A stretch of DNA of 64,000 nucleotides from Methanothermobacter wolfeii (GCF_025397995.1 NZ_CP104550.1:1640001-1704000); one strand, 5' to 3'. Shown: positions 10,032 through 20,136, numbered from the stretch's first letter. Notes: generated from the sequence alone by a model not told the origin. Numbers and translations are program-made.

Positions 10032-11228
10032 ATGCTGGTGGAGGATGTCAGGTCTGATATACCCCTCCTTGAGGACCATGTTTACCTTGACGCCGCAAGC
10101 ACAACTCCCACACCGCTTCCTGTTGTGAGGGCAATGGAGGAGTACTTCCTCTCCTACAATGCAAACACAGGTAGGGGTGCCTACTCCCTTCTTGTAAGGG
10201 CCACTGAAAGGTTGAATGAAGCCCGTTCAAAGGTCGCAGGCTTCATAAATGCCTCAGCAGATGAAATCATATTCACAAAGAACACCTCGGAGGCAATAAA
10301 CATTGTAGCCGGTGGCCTGCGGTTCAGGAGGGGTGACTCGGTGGTTGTCCCCAACATCGAGCACCACTCAAACTTCCTTCCCTGGTTGAGGCTCAGGAAG
10401 ATGGGAGTGGATGTGAGGGTTGTCAGGGCTGATGAGACTGGAGTTGTGGACCCATCCGTTATTGAGGACGCGGTTGATGATACAACGAGACTTGTTACGG
10501 TAACCCACATATCCAATGCGCTTGGTTCGGTGCAGGAGGTGGAGGAGATAGGCAGTATAGCCCATGAGCACGGCGCCCTCTACCTTGTGGACGCTGCCCA
10601 GTCCATAGGGCACATGGAAGTTGATGTTAAAGGGATAGGTGCTGATTTCGCAGCATTCCCCGGGCACAAGGGGACCATGGGGCCCGTTGGAACCGGCTTC
10701 CTGTACTGTAACAGGGAATGTATCGATGAACTTGAACCCTTCAGCCTTGGAGGCGGCACCGTCCTGGATGTATCAGAGGATGAATACGTCCTTGAAGAAT
10801 TTCCGGCAAGATTTGAGGCCGGAACCCTTAACATTGCAGGTTTCATTGGCCTCGGGGCATCCATAGACTACATGAACCGTATAGGGATTGGCAGAATAGA
10901 GAAACACACCATTAAACTTACAGAGAAACTCTACAGTGAACTATCATCCATTGACAGGCTCGAGTGCTACGGTGACCCCCAAAACATTTATGGTATCCTT
11001 TCATTCAACATAGATAACATGGATCCCCACGACGTTGCAAAGCTCCTCGATGAAACCGCCGGCATCTGTGTTAGAAGCGGACACCACTGCGCAATACCTG
11101 CAATAAAGCACCTGGGGCTCCATGAAATGGGAGGCACGGTGAGGGCATCCATACACTACTATAACACAGAAGAGGAGATAGAATTACTCGCAGAAACCCT
11201 TAATGAAATATCATTACTGGGGGTTTGA
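10032..11228 (+). CDS. Cysteine desulfurase (NifS/SufS-like aminotransferase class V)
   Basis: PLP enzyme of 398 aa that would mobilise sulfur from cysteine. The PLP lysine is in AAFPGHKGTMGP near residue 212, and the catalytic-loop cysteine is in RSGHHCAIPA near 358, as in SufS/CsdA-type enzymes. The start at ATG 10032 has GGTGAT just upstream, overlapping the leuB stop. Co-transcription with leu genes is likely from the spacing, but no functional link is evident beyond possible Fe-S supply for LeuCD. The precise donor/acceptor pathway in this methanogen is unknown to me. Confidence 0.88.
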   Translation: MLVEDVRSDIPLLEDHVYLDAASTTPTPLPVVRAMEEYFLSYNANTGRGAYSLLVRATERLNEARSKVAGFINASADEIIFTKNTSEAINIVAGGLRFRRGDSVVVPNIEHHSNFLPWLRLRKMGVDVRVVRADETGVVDPSVIEDAVDDTTRLVTVTHISNALGSVQEVEEIGSIAHEHGALYLVDAAQSIGHMEVDVKGIGADFAAFPGHKGTMGPVGTGFLYCNRECIDELEPFSLGGGTVLDVSEDEYVLEEFPARFEAGTLNIAGFIGLGASIDYMNRIGIGRIEKHTIKLTEKLYSELSSIDRLECYGDPQNIYGILSFNIDNMDPHDVAKLLDETAGICVRSGHHCAIPAIKHLGLHEMGGTVRASIHYYNTEEEIELLAETLNEISLLGV

Positions 11229-11230
11229 CC

Positions 11231-11311
11231 ATGAACAAGGCTCAGGTAATAGCAATATTTATAGTAATAATAATGGTCCTAAGTACCGTTGCAGCTGCAT
11301 TTATACTCTAA
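11231..11311 (+). CDS. Tiny single-span membrane protein (26 aa)
   Basis: A 26-codon frame lies between the cysteine desulfurase and ribH, 2 nt after the former. The peptide is MNKAQ followed by about 19 hydrophobic residues (VIAIFIVIIMVLSTVAAAF), a single membrane span. GGGGGT lies 7 nt upstream of the ATG, and the ribH binding site AGGAGG directly follows its stop. No function is recognised; it could be a membrane microprotein or a leader regulating ribH. Confidence 0.5.
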   Translation: MNKAQVIAIFIVIIMVLSTVAAAFIL

Positions 11312-11323
11312 GGAGGAATCAGT

Positions 11324-11740
11324 ATGGTTGAAGTTAGAATAGGGGCTGTTGTAGCCGAATTTAACTATGACATAACGCACATGATGCTTGAACTTGCCAG
11401 GGAGCATGCTAAATTCCTGGACTCTGAGATAACAAAGGTTATCCCTGTCCCGGGAGTCTTTGACATGCCCCTTGCAATAAAGAAGCTCCTCATGGATGAT
11501 GAAATCGACGCGGTCATCACCCTGGGAGCCGTGATAGAGGGCGCCACCGACCATGACCAGATCGTTGTACAGCACGCTTCACGTAAAATAGCCGACCTGG
11601 CCCTTGAATATGATAAACCAGTTGCCCTGGGAATATCAGGTCCAGGGATGACAAGGCTTGAAGCCCACCAGCGTGTTGAATACGCTAAAAGAGCTGTTGA
11701 AGCTGCTGTTAAAATGCACAGAAGACTTAATGAATTCTGA
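11324..11740 (+). CDS. ribH: 6,7-dimethyl-8-ribityllumazine synthase
   Basis: Penultimate riboflavin enzyme, condensing 5-amino-6-ribitylaminouracil with dihydroxybutanone phosphate. At 138 aa it is the short archaeal form. Conserved features are VAEFNYDIT at the N-terminus, [14 protein letters not shown] near 45 and [14 protein letters not shown] near 68, which includes the GxxxxGxT/HD catalytic loop. AGGAGGAAT precedes the start. In a methanogen the product also feeds FAD/FMN and, via the same pyrimidine, F420. Confidence 0.95.
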   Translation: MVEVRIGAVVAEFNYDITHMMLELAREHAKFLDSEITKVIPVPGVFDMPLAIKKLLMDDEIDAVITLGAVIEGATDHDQIVVQHASRKIADLALEYDKPVALGISGPGMTRLEAHQRVEYAKRAVEAAVKMHRRLNEF

Positions 11741-11756
11741 TCCCTGGAGAAGTTCC

Positions 11757-12689
11757 ATGGAAATCCTCAAACCCTCTGATCTCAGGGAAAGGTTCAGGGA
11801 CCCCTGGATATCACCCTACCGGAAGGTCATCACCATGGTGGACGGTGACCTTGTTGAGATAGTCGAGTATCACCCCTGCGTTTCAGGTTCGGAGTGGATG
11901 ATATACCAGTACAGCCGCTCCAGTAAATTAATAGAAAGCGCCAGGAGGGACAGTAACAGACACACCTACATTGCAAGGACCGGTAAAGCTCCCCTGGAAC
12001 TTAAAGCTAGTTTAAACGCTGCAGGGATCGAGGAGGTCCGTGTTGAGGGTGACGAGGTCCGTGTGGTGCATGCGGGTCTTGCAGGTGCAGGTGTTGGTGC
12101 TGCAATGTGCCGTGGCATGGCAGAGGGTGTTAAAAGGGTTGAGCTCTATGATGTGGGTGGAGGATCAAGGGAGGGCCGGGCTGCTGTTATAACACCACGG
12201 CTCGAGAAGGTGGTCATAGGAATAGATGACACCGACACCCCCGCTGAAGGTGCAACCTGGACCCTTGCAAACAATATGGGGCTCAGGCTCCAGGAGGAGG
12301 GCTTTGAATACCTGGACCATGTGACGGTCCAGCTCTACCCCCACAACCCCCACAAGACCCAGAACTGCGTATCAGTTGCCCTGGCCTTTGGGGTTGACCC
12401 CGGAAGGAAGGAACATCTTATTGATAAAGCAGCGAGACTCCTTGAAAAGAGCACCCTATCAGATAAAACAGCCATGGCTGTTCTGGAGGGCATAAGGGTC
12501 CCTGGAGAACTCAGAGAGTATTCCATGAATGCCAAGAAACGCCTCATGGAGGTTGAAGAAGCTGAAAGTGTTGCAGAAGCCCTGGGGATAGAGCTCATTG
12601 AGATAACCGGGTCTCAGGGAAAGATAGGAGCCCTAGCAGCCCTTGGCCTCTACAATGACCCTCAGGAGGCTGCAAGGGTCTACTACTGA
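11757..12689 (+). CDS. Methanogenesis marker protein 11-like, IDDTD-motif protein
   Basis: A 310-aa protein whose central IGIDDTDTPAEGATW (near residue 157) is the motif of the TiaS (tRNA-Ile agmatidine synthetase) domain; NPHKTQNCVS follows. Its overall length and N-terminal part (FRDPWISPYRKVITMVDGD) match what I recall as methanogenesis marker protein 11, a family largely restricted to methanogens, rather than TiaS itself, which is longer and has OB and zinc domains. The biochemical role is unknown. I place the start at ATG 11757 (GGAG 8 nt upstream); longer frames overlap ribH without a binding site. Confidence 0.65.
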   Translation: MEILKPSDLRERFRDPWISPYRKVITMVDGDLVEIVEYHPCVSGSEWMIYQYSRSSKLIESARRDSNRHTYIARTGKAPLELKASLNAAGIEEVRVEGDEVRVVHAGLAGAGVGAAMCRGMAEGVKRVELYDVGGGSREGRAAVITPRLEKVVIGIDDTDTPAEGATWTLANNMGLRLQEEGFEYLDHVTVQLYPHNPHKTQNCVSVALAFGVDPGRKEHLIDKAARLLEKSTLSDKTAMAVLEGIRVPGELREYSMNAKKRLMEVEEAESVAEALGIELIEITGSQGKIGALAALGLYNDPQEAARVYY

Positions 12690-12696
12690 TTGGATT

Positions 12697-12716
12697 TTCC
12701 GGGTTGTGCCCCGGAA
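12697..12716 (+). terminator. Hairpin after the leu-ribH gene run
   Basis: TTCCGGG (12697-12703) and CCCGGAA (12710-12716) form a 7-bp stem with a 6-nt loop just after the marker protein 11 stop codon. It sits between convergent genes and is a plausible transcription end or transcript stabiliser. Confidence 0.45.
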
Positions 12717-12784
12717 CTCCATCATAACAGGGGCTCCATCATGGTATCACTTTTGAAAGCTAAAACCCCAACAGCAGAAGAAAT

Positions 12785-14479
12785 TTAAAGCCATATGTTG
12801 AGGAATCTGCCCTCCGATGATGATGCAAAGAGCATGTCGCTTGGAAGGGTTCCAAGGACCTCAACCTTCACCACATGCCTGCCCCAGTAGACAGTGTAGT
12901 TGGCGGCTTCATCAGAGAACATGATCCTCCGGACGGGCACACCATTTATATAGATGGTGTATGCTCCCTTCTTCATTACCCCCGAGGTTTCGGCCACCTT
13001 AACCCCATCAACAAGGACTCTGACCTGTCTTCCAGGAGCCTCATCGGTCTGGATAATCACACCATTAAGGACCGTGATGTTTGATTCTGAAATGTTCCTC
13101 ATGGCATAGATACCATTGAAAACCTTCCTCAGGTTACCATCCTGGATCACGTCACCTGCATTCAGCTGGAGGGCTTCCCTTGCATCAAGGGGCATCCTCA
13201 TTATGTTGCCCTCCCCCTGCCTTGTCCTGTTGAGGGTGTAGGTCTCATTGGCTATGAATAGGCGGTCACCGTAGTTGAGGCCAAGGGTCTTTATCGCCTC
13301 CTCAGGGATTCTTATGGTGCCGTTCTCATTTTCAAGGGCGCTGTCAACGGTGTAGGGGCCCCGCACATCAAAAGTCCTGTTATCCTGACTCTTTTTCCAT
13401 ATTATAAGGTTTCCTGATGTGGGCTCAATGGATATCTTACCATCATCAACATGGACCGCGCCCAGGAGGGTTGATATCATTGCAATAAGGATCAGGCCGG
13501 ATACGAGTATGGGGAAGTGCATGTAGATGAAGGACCTTACCGCCTGAACCTTGCCTGTTGATCGTCTGAACACGTACACCGATCTTCTGATGAGGCTTAA
13601 GAGATAATAAACTGCAACTATGAGCCCTGCAACGGCTATGACCACCCCCTCCATGGCAGGAATGGCCCTTATAAAGAATATGCTGAAAACACCCAGTGTT
13701 GTGAGTGAAAGCCCCAGTATACACATCCTTATGGCTTTACCCATGGAATCCATCATTGTTATCCTTCCATAGGCAAGCGCCCTGTCAACTATTGTCCTCA
13801 CAACTTCATTGGCGACAAGGTTGAGGTCAGAGAGGCTGGCCATATCATGCTTTATGGTTCCGATGTCAACCTCCCTCACTGTAAGGCCCATTACATCTGC
13901 GTCGAGGACTATTCCCACATCAACACCATAGTCCTCCTCAAACTTCATTTTCTCAAGCACGGATCTCCTGGCAGCGAACTGGCCGCTCAGGGGCTGTTCA
14001 AATTTTATTTCAGGGAAGAAAAAATTTAAAAGTGGTTTAGCTGTTAATTCCGTCACCCTTCCTGCCTTTCGCCTGAACCTGGTCTTTGTAAGGTCTGCCT
14101 TACCCCTCAGGATGGGCTTTATCATCTTCTCCAGTTTCTCTGTTGTCATGTTCTTAAGGTCAGCATCCACAAAGGCCACTATTTCCCCCTTTGAATGTTT
14201 GAAGCCCGTTCTGAGGGCAGCTCCCTTACCCCTGTTACTGGTATGCCTTATAACCTTTGCACCTGCATTTTCTGCGACTTCTGCTGTGCTGTCTGTGGAG
14301 CCATCATCCACCACTATGACCTCTGTGACCATATCAGAGTTTCTGGCTGCCTCAACAACCTCTGCAACAGTCTTTTCTTCATTGAATGCGGGTATTACCA
14401 CCGAGACTGACAGGTTATCTGTGATCCCTCTTTTCAGTGCGCAGAGGAGGAAGACCATTATAAGAATAAGCCATGACAT
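12785..14479 (-). CDS. Membrane-anchored family 2 glycosyltransferase with C-terminal AbrB-like repeats
   Basis: A 564-aa protein. After an N-terminal membrane segment (residues 3-15) comes a GT2 nucleotide-sugar domain (VVIPAFNEEKTV at 27, VVDDGSTDST at 56, the DXD-like FVDADL at 103). Three more spans follow (about 251-271, 276-297, 322-342), then a roughly 220-residue tail with several N-X-S/T sites. The tail holds two similar segments (RIPEEAIKTLGLNYGDRLFI at 390; RMPLDAREALQLNAGDVIQ at 428) that resemble the SpoVT/AbrB swapped-hairpin fold. It probably transfers sugar to a lipid carrier or surface polymer. ATG 14479 has a GGGTGT site; the longer frame has none. Confidence 0.75.
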   Translation of the reverse strand: MSWLILIMVFLLCALKRGITDNLSVSVVIPAFNEEKTVAEVVEAARNSDMVTEVIVVDDGSTDSTAEVAENAGAKVIRHTSNRGKGAALRTGFKHSKGEIVAFVDADLKNMTTEKLEKMIKPILRGKADLTKTRFRRKAGRVTELTAKPLLNFFFPEIKFEQPLSGQFAARRSVLEKMKFEEDYGVDVGIVLDADVMGLTVREVDIGTIKHDMASLSDLNLVANEVVRTIVDRALAYGRITMMDSMGKAIRMCILGLSLTTLGVFSIFFIRAIPAMEGVVIAVAGLIVAVYYLLSLIRRSVYVFRRSTGKVQAVRSFIYMHFPILVSGLILIAMISTLLGAVHVDDGKISIEPTSGNLIIWKKSQDNRTFDVRGPYTVDSALENENGTIRIPEEAIKTLGLNYGDRLFIANETYTLNRTRQGEGNIMRMPLDAREALQLNAGDVIQDGNLRKVFNGIYAMRNISESNITVLNGVIIQTDEAPGRQVRVLVDGVKVAETSGVMKKGAYTIYINGVPVRRIMFSDEAANYTVYWGRHVVKVEVLGTLPSDMLFASSSEGRFLNIWL

Positions 14480-14607
14480 CGCTACACCCTTCTGAATCTC
14501 TATATCTCCTATTGGTCCCATTTCATTTATAAATTGAAGAGTCTTCCGAGGTATTAAATAGGAATCATGATAAACCTTTAAGCATAACTCTAAAGGTGAA
14601 TCTTCAA

Positions 14608-15612
14608 ATGAAACCCAGAGTAATGATACTCCTTGGAAGCGCATCAGACTTTAGGATTGCCGAGAAGGCAATGGAGATCTTTGAGGAACTCAAGATACCC
14701 TACGACCTGAGGGTTGCATCCGCCCACAGAACCCATGAAAAGGTCAAAGCGATTGTGACGGAATCCATAAGGGAGGGTGTGGAGGTATTCATAGGTATAG
14801 CGGGACTCTCAGCCCACCTTCCGGGTATGATCTCTGCAAACACCCACCGACCGGTAATAGGGGTCCCTGTGGATGTTAAACTTGGGGGTCTGGACGCCCT
14901 CTTTGCATGTTCACAGATGCCCTTCCCTGCCCCGGTGGCTACGGTGGGGGTTGACCGTGGAGAGAATGCGGCGATACTGGCAGCCCAGATAATAGGTATA
15001 GGGGACCCTGAAGTGCGTGAAAGGGTTTCAAAGCTGAGAATGGGATTCTATGAGAAGGTTAGAAGGGATGAGTGCCAGATCCTGAACAGCATGGAAGGCT
15101 CATACTACTCACCCCTCAAGATTCAGATACCTGAAATTGAGGATGACGATGATAAAGAGTGGGGTGAGGCCCCCATGGTATCGGTCATCCCCGGCAGTTA
15201 CTCTGACATGAAGATCGCCAAGAAGACCACCATGTTCCTTGACAGGCTCGGCATAAGCTATGACCTTAACGTCATATCACCCATAAGGTATCCTGAAAGA
15301 TTTGAAAGGTACCTTGAGAAGATGAGGGACGTCAGACTGTTCATAGCCATAAGCGGCCTCTCAGCGCATGTAACCGGAGCGGTTGTGGCACTCAGTGACA
15401 GGCCTGTTATAGGTGTCCCCTGCCCCCTCAAGATGAACGGGTGGGACTCCCTCCTCTCAATGGTCAACATGCCCCCCGGTGTTCCTGTTGGAACCGTGGG
15501 TATAGGTAACGGTGGCAACGCCGCCATACTGGCAGCTGAAATGCTGGGAATCTATGATGAAAAGATCGAATCCCGTATAAAGAGGATAAAGAGTCGTTCA
15601 GTTAAGTTCTGA
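14608..15612 (+). CDS. purE: PurE, tandem double-domain phosphoribosylaminoimidazole carboxylase/mutase
   Basis: A purine biosynthesis enzyme acting on AIR/CAIR. The 334-aa chain contains two PurE domains in tandem. Domain 1 (about 1-160) has [13 protein letters not shown], the catalytic-His motif SAHRTHEK and [17 protein letters not shown]. Domain 2 (about 175-325) has [12 protein letters not shown] and [15 protein letters not shown], but the SAHRT position reads SPIRY, so its active site looks degenerate. An acidic linker (EIEDDDDKE) joins them. The start has GGTGA 9 nt upstream. It is divergent from the glycosyltransferase. Confidence 0.92.
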   Translation: MKPRVMILLGSASDFRIAEKAMEIFEELKIPYDLRVASAHRTHEKVKAIVTESIREGVEVFIGIAGLSAHLPGMISANTHRPVIGVPVDVKLGGLDALFACSQMPFPAPVATVGVDRGENAAILAAQIIGIGDPEVRERVSKLRMGFYEKVRRDECQILNSMEGSYYSPLKIQIPEIEDDDDKEWGEAPMVSVIPGSYSDMKIAKKTTMFLDRLGISYDLNVISPIRYPERFERYLEKMRDVRLFIAISGLSAHVTGAVVALSDRPVIGVPCPLKMNGWDSLLSMVNMPPGVPVGTVGIGNGGNAAILAAEMLGIYDEKIESRIKRIKSRSVKF

Positions 15613-15622
15613 CGGTGATGGA

Positions 15623-16894
15623 ATGAGAAACTTCATGGAAATACTCCCTGAGAAGCCCGTGATAATAAAGGATGAAGTCTCAACCAGGTTCGAGGCAGCC
15701 AGGATACTCAGGGAACACCCCCGGGACCTTGTAATACTTGAAAACATTAAGGAATCGGATATACCTGTAATATCAGGGCTCTGTAACACCCGGGAGAAGA
15801 TAGCCCTCTCCCTCAACTGCAGGGTCAATGAGATAACCGGGAGGATAGTGGATGCAATGGAAAATCCGACCCCCCTGGGAAGGGCCAGGAGCCTTAAGGG
15901 TTACAGCTCAGGGGAGGCTGACCTTTCAAGGCTCCCTGTCCTGACACATTACAGGAAGGATGGTGGCCCATACATCACTGCCGGGGTTATATTCGCAAGG
16001 GACCCTGAAACAGGAACCCGCAACGCCTCAATACACAGGATGATGGTCATGGGGAAGGACCGTATGGCTGTCCGTATAGTGCCAAGACACCTCTACACAT
16101 ACCATCAGCGGGCTGAGGCCATGGGCAGGGACCTTGAGATAGCGGTTGCCATAGGCCTTGACCCCGCCACACTCCTTGCAACAACAACCTCAATACCCAT
16201 AGATGCCGATGAGATGGAGGTTGCAAACACCTTCCATGATGGTGGGCTGCAGCTTGTAAAATGTGAGGGGGTTGAACTGGAGGTGCCCCCTGCAGAGATA
16301 ATCCTTGAGGGCCGCATACTCAACGGGGTCCGGGAAAGGGAGGGGCCCTTCGTTGACCTGACGGACACCTACGATGTTGTGAGGAAGGAACCAGTCATCA
16401 GGGTTGAAAGGATGCATATCAGGGAAGATGCCATGTATCATGCCATCCTGCCTGCTGGTTTTGAGCACCGGCTCCTCCAGGGTTTACCCCAGGAGCCAAG
16501 GATCTACAGGGCAGTCCAGAACACGGTCCCCACAGTAAAGGATGTTGTGCTGACAGAGGGGGGTTGCTGCTGGCTTCACGCAGCTGTATCCATAAGGAAG
16601 CAGACCCAGGGTGATGGTAAGAATGTTATAATGGCTGCCCTTGCAGCCCACCCCTCCCTGAAGCACGTGGTGGTTGTTGATGATGACATCAACGTATTTG
16701 ATCCTGAAGAGATAGAATACGCCATTGCAACCAGGGTTAAGGGTGATGATGACATAGTCGTGGTTCCAGGTGCCAGGGGCTCTTCCCTTGACCCTGCAGC
16801 CCTCCCTGACGGGACAACCACCAAAGTGGGTGTTGATGCAACAATACCCCTTGACAGGTCCAAGAAGTTCCAGAGGGTGAGCAGGTCAGAATAA
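15623..16894 (+). CDS. UbiD-family decarboxylase, probable anhydromevalonate phosphate decarboxylase
   Basis: A 423-aa UbiD-type, prenylated-FMN-dependent decarboxylase. Family features include [32 protein letters not shown] and [15 protein letters not shown]. In methanogens and many other archaea a UbiD homologue decarboxylates trans-anhydromevalonate 5-phosphate to isopentenyl phosphate. The presence of the preceding enzyme's large subunit (AcnX, 41001-42185) in this window supports that role, but the assignment between UbiD paralogues is inference. GGTGATGGA directly precedes the ATG, 10 nt after purE. Confidence 0.8.
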   Translation: MRNFMEILPEKPVIIKDEVSTRFEAARILREHPRDLVILENIKESDIPVISGLCNTREKIALSLNCRVNEITGRIVDAMENPTPLGRARSLKGYSSGEADLSRLPVLTHYRKDGGPYITAGVIFARDPETGTRNASIHRMMVMGKDRMAVRIVPRHLYTYHQRAEAMGRDLEIAVAIGLDPATLLATTTSIPIDADEMEVANTFHDGGLQLVKCEGVELEVPPAEIILEGRILNGVREREGPFVDLTDTYDVVRKEPVIRVERMHIREDAMYHAILPAGFEHRLLQGLPQEPRIYRAVQNTVPTVKDVVLTEGGCCWLHAAVSIRKQTQGDGKNVIMAALAAHPSLKHVVVVDDDINVFDPEEIEYAIATRVKGDDDIVVVPGARGSSLDPAALPDGTTTKVGVDATIPLDRSKKFQRVSRSE

Positions 16895-17051
16895 TCCATC
16901 CCTGAAGGATGAACTGCCTGCTTAAATTTTACTTTTTTCTGAAAGCCTGTAGAAGAGATCTATAAATCTATGATTAGAAGGTGCGTCCCCCAGTACATGA
17001 ACTGCGTGTTCTGCTGGTTTTGAGATAAACCCGGTGGAGTTCAGGAATATC

Positions 17052-18056
17052 TTACATCATGATGTCTATTTTCATGCCGCACTCAGGACACTTCCCTGAT
17101 CTGAGCCTGCTGGCATCAACCATGTAACCATCCCTCTTTATGAGGAGTTCCCCGCAGGACGGGCAGTAGGTATTCTCGGCATCGGTGCCCGGGAGGTTGC
17201 CGACGTACACATACTTCATACCGGCCTCCAGGGCCATTTCACGTGCCCTCATGAGGGTTGACGTCTCGGTTGGTGGGATGTCCTGCATCCTGTAATGGGG
17301 GAAGAACCTTGTGAAGTGCAGGGGGACATCAGCAGCAACCTCGGAAACCATGAAGTTTACAAGGGCCTCTATGTCATCATCCGAATCATTGTAGCCAGGG
17401 ATCAGCAGATTGGTGACCTCAATATGGATCCCCATATCATGCATCCCCTTTATATTCTCCAGCACGGGTTCAAGCCGGGCATCGCAGAGCTCACGGTAGA
17501 ACCTCTCTGACATCCCCTTGAGGTCGATGTTGGCAGCGTCAAGTAGAGGTCCTATGATGCTGAGGGCCTCCTCACTCATGTAGCCGTTGGTCACATAGAC
17601 TGTTTTAAGGCCATGCTGCCTTGCAAGTTCAGCTGAATCCACGGTATACTCCAGCCACATTGTGGGTTCATTGTAGGTCCAGGCAATGGAGAGACAGTTA
17701 CTGGCAGCTGCGGCCTCAACAGCCTCCTCAGGTGACATGTACCTGGTTGGCACGCTGTCTATTGCGGCCTGGGATATACTCCAGTTCTGACAGTACCTGC
17801 AGCGGAAGTTACAGCCGACCGTTCCAAGGGAGTATACGGGGCTTCCAGGATAAAAATGGAATAATGGCTTCTTCTCTACCGGATCCACGGCAGCCGATGA
17901 TACCTCCCCGTAGGTCAGGGTGTATATCCTCTCACCATCACTTTCCCTTGTAAGGCAATACCCCCTCCCCCCATCAGGAATGAGGCATTTCCGGTTGCAT
18001 ACAAGGCACCTTAACCTTTCACCGCTCCTCTCATAGAGCATGGCTTCCCTTTTCAT
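17052..18056 (-). CDS. amrS: AmmeMemoRadiSam-type radical SAM protein
   Basis: A 334-aa radical SAM enzyme formerly annotated as a pyruvate formate-lyase activating enzyme. The cluster motif is [11 protein letters not shown] near residue 84. Further Cys clusters lie at the N-terminus (CLVCNRKC) and C-terminus ([16 protein letters not shown]), which suggests an added zinc ribbon. The family co-occurs with AMMECR1 and Memo proteins in an uncharacterised modification system; those partners are not in this window. It overlaps the thiL stop by ATGA (4 nt), so the two are translationally coupled. Confidence 0.85.
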   Translation of the reverse strand: MKREAMLYERSGERLRCLVCNRKCLIPDGGRGYCLTRESDGERIYTLTYGEVSSAAVDPVEKKPLFHFYPGSPVYSLGTVGCNFRCRYCQNWSISQAAIDSVPTRYMSPEEAVEAAAASNCLSIAWTYNEPTMWLEYTVDSAELARQHGLKTVYVTNGYMSEEALSIIGPLLDAANIDLKGMSERFYRELCDARLEPVLENIKGMHDMGIHIEVTNLLIPGYNDSDDDIEALVNFMVSEVAADVPLHFTRFFPHYRMQDIPPTETSTLMRAREMALEAGMKYVYVGNLPGTDAENTYCPSCGELLIKRDGYMVDASRLRSGKCPECGMKIDIMM

Positions 18057-19045
18057 TGGACTCCCCCCTTTAAATGTTCATAACCCCTTACATCTAGAGT
18101 GTATGTTCTTCCATCCTTATCAATCATTTCAATTCCAGAGTCGGTGACCTCGCCTATGACATGAAGCCCTGTGATTCCCGAAAGTTCCTTCATCTCATCT
18201 GGCCCTGCAGTTATGACAAGTTCAAAGTCCTCCCCGTAGTAGAGGGCCAGTTCCATGGGGTCCCTGTTGATAATGGAGGCTATTTCAAAGACCTCCCTGG
18301 GCACCGGGATCTTCTCCTTAAATATCCTGAAACCCACCCTGCTGGAGTCCATGATCTCTCCAAGTTCACTTACAAGGCCATCGCTTATGTCTGTGGCCGA
18401 TGATGCAAGGCCTGACTCCGCTATCCTCAACGCATCCTCCACTGGTGCCAGGGGCTTCAGTGAACTTTCAACTGCAGCTTCATGGTTTTTAGCTGGTTTT
18501 TCACCCGATAAAATGAGCTCTGTTCCTGCAGCTCCAAGTCCCAGGGGGCCTGTTACCGCAACAAGGTCTCCTGTCCTTGCGCCTGACTTGAGGAGGACCC
18601 TGTCCTTCCTTACCCTGCCAGCAGCCATCCCTGAGAGTATGATTTCATCAGACTCGTTGGTGTCGCCTCCAATGAGGGGTGCCCTGTAATGGGTGCAGGC
18701 ATCCATAACCCCATCGATGAGGGAGCTGAAGAAGTCCTCTTCAAGGTCAGGGAGTGCCATTGATAACATGAAGGCCTCAGGTTTCGAACCCATGGCCGCA
18801 AGGTCGCTCATGTTTGCTGTTACCGTTTTCCATCCCATCTCGTATGGCCTTGAGGGATCAGGGAAGTGCCTTGTCTCAAGAAGAAGATCGGAAGTTAAGA
18901 CAAGGTATTCATCACCGATATCCAGGAGAGCTGCATCGTCTCCAAGTCCATGGAGTTCCGAATCAGGGAAGCTTGCCCTTGCCCTTTTTATTATCCATGA
19001 AACAAGTTTTTTTTCTCCAAGGGATGATATTCTGCCATGGGACAT
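18053..19045 (-). CDS. thiL: Thiamine-monophosphate kinase
   Basis: ATP-dependent phosphorylation of thiamine phosphate to thiamine diphosphate. The protein is 330 aa from ATG 19045. AIR-synthetase/selenophosphate synthetase-like fold motifs are present: [14 protein letters not shown] near 37, [12 protein letters not shown] near 130 and [14 protein letters not shown] near 215. A TTG at 19054 is the alternative start; no convincing Shine-Dalgarno is seen for either. It sits 17 nt after cfbA in a DUF35-cfbA-thiL-amrS run. Confidence 0.93.
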   Translation of the reverse strand: MSHGRISSLGEKKLVSWIIKRARASFPDSELHGLGDDAALLDIGDEYLVLTSDLLLETRHFPDPSRPYEMGWKTVTANMSDLAAMGSKPEAFMLSMALPDLEEDFFSSLIDGVMDACTHYRAPLIGGDTNESDEIILSGMAAGRVRKDRVLLKSGARTGDLVAVTGPLGLGAAGTELILSGEKPAKNHEAAVESSLKPLAPVEDALRIAESGLASSATDISDGLVSELGEIMDSSRVGFRIFKEKIPVPREVFEIASIINRDPMELALYYGEDFELVITAGPDEMKELSGITGLHVIGEVTDSGIEMIDKDGRTYTLDVRGYEHLKGGVQ

Positions 19046-19062
19046 TTTAATCAAAAAGTAGA

Positions 19063-19491
19063 TTAAAGGGCTGATTTAACCCTTTCCTTAACTATCTCAG
19101 CTATCCTTGGGTCGGCGCCGAGGGGTTCGGTGTAGATTATCTCACCATCGAATTCGAATTCCTCGTGTTCGTGCTCGTGGCTGTGATGGTGATGTTCATG
19201 GCCATCGTCAATTCCAAGGATGTGGGGTATGTCATGCTTTGTATGCACTCCATGGGCAAGGAAGACCGGTGTCACTATGATCTTTTCAACGCCCCTGGCT
19301 GCAAGTTCATTTATTGCCTCAGGTATCGATGGCTTTGATATGTTCATGAAGCCTACAGCAACCGGATGATCAGCTTCCTTTCTGTAGATGTCTGCTATGC
19401 CCTTTATGACCTCCTCCCCGTAGGGCAGACGGCTCCCATGTCCCACAAGGAGGACGCCGATTTTACCTTCTGGGTTTGAATTTGAATCCAT
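19063..19491 (-). CDS. cfbA: Sirohydrochlorin nickel/cobalt chelatase, short CbiX type
   Basis: A 142-aa class II chelatase. In methanogens it inserts Ni into sirohydrochlorin for coenzyme F430 and can insert Co for cobamides. [13 protein letters not shown] at the N-terminus carries one catalytic His, and [14 protein letters not shown] the second. A His-rich loop ([15 protein letters not shown], about 104-118) is a known hallmark of small archaeal CbiX and could store metal. The start has GGAGTGAT upstream, inside the end of the DUF35 gene, which it overlaps by 29 nt. Confidence 0.93.
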   Translation of the reverse strand: MDSNSNPEGKIGVLLVGHGSRLPYGEEVIKGIADIYRKEADHPVAVGFMNISKPSIPEAINELAARGVEKIIVTPVFLAHGVHTKHDIPHILGIDDGHEHHHHSHEHEHEEFEFDGEIIYTEPLGADPRIAEIVKERVKSAL

Positions 19492-19861
19492 AGGATATCA
19501 CTCCATCCTCGCCTTCTTCCCTCACCCTTCTGAAGACCATTTCAACATCGTCACAGATCTCTATTGAGTCAGGGTCGCAGTCAACTATCTGGGTTGTTAT
19601 CTTCGCACCCTCCTCAAGTTCAACTATCGCCACCACGTAGGGTGCTATGTCCTTGAACTCATCGGTGGGGGTGTTTATCACAGAGTAACTGTGGATTTTG
19701 CCCTTCCCGCTGAACTTCATGTCCTGCAACTTTCCCTTACGCCTGCACTCGGGACATATTATCCTGCTGGGAAAGAAAACGTTCCCGCACTGGAGACATT
19801 TTGAACCTGTGAGATTGTAGCGCTGGGGTATGTGGCGCCATGTCCTAACGGTTTCTGTCAT
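19463..19861 (-). CDS. DUF35 zinc-ribbon/OB-fold protein
   Basis: A 132-aa protein with an N-terminal rubredoxin-like zinc ribbon (CLQCGNVFFPSRIICPEC, residues 22-39) and a C-terminal OB fold with PYVVAIVELEEGAKITTQIV. DUF35 proteins act as acyl-CoA-handling scaffolds, best known in the archaeal thiolase/HMG-CoA synthase complex. The partner enzymes are not in this window, so the substrate is open. It overlaps cfbA by 29 nt and heads that operon. Confidence 0.85.
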   Translation of the reverse strand: MTETVRTWRHIPQRYNLTGSKCLQCGNVFFPSRIICPECRRKGKLQDMKFSGKGKIHSYSVINTPTDEFKDIAPYVVAIVELEEGAKITTQIVDCDPDSIEICDDVEMVFRRVREEGEDGVISYGFKFKPRR

Positions 19862-19994
19862 CTTGCAACCTCCATGAGTATAATCATCCTTTCATTATCT
19901 ATCCGGATTCATTATAATTAAATCATAGGGTGATCTAGTATTTAAACTGTGATATCCCCAAGGAGGTAATAAAGAACAGGACATGGTCCCCAAA

Positions 19995-20056
19995 TGTTCA
20001 GGGTAATTTAAAGTCCCCTTTCTGTTTTTAAAGAAATCAGGGAGGTCCCCTGAACA
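19995..20056. repeat. Inverted repeat in intergenic region
   Basis: TGTTCAGGG (19995-20003) and CCCTGAACA (20048-20056) are perfect 9-nt inverted repeats separated by 44 nt in the 275-nt gap between the DUF35 gene and the surface-protein gene. It could be a hairpin or a paired protein site. Nothing else is recognised in the gap except AT-rich promoter sequence near 20070-20110. Confidence 0.35.
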
Positions 20057-20136
20057 CCCAGAATTTTGATAATAATTTATGAAGTTTAGAGTAATATTTT
20101 TATGTCTGTAATAATAAATTCATCTATGGTGATACC

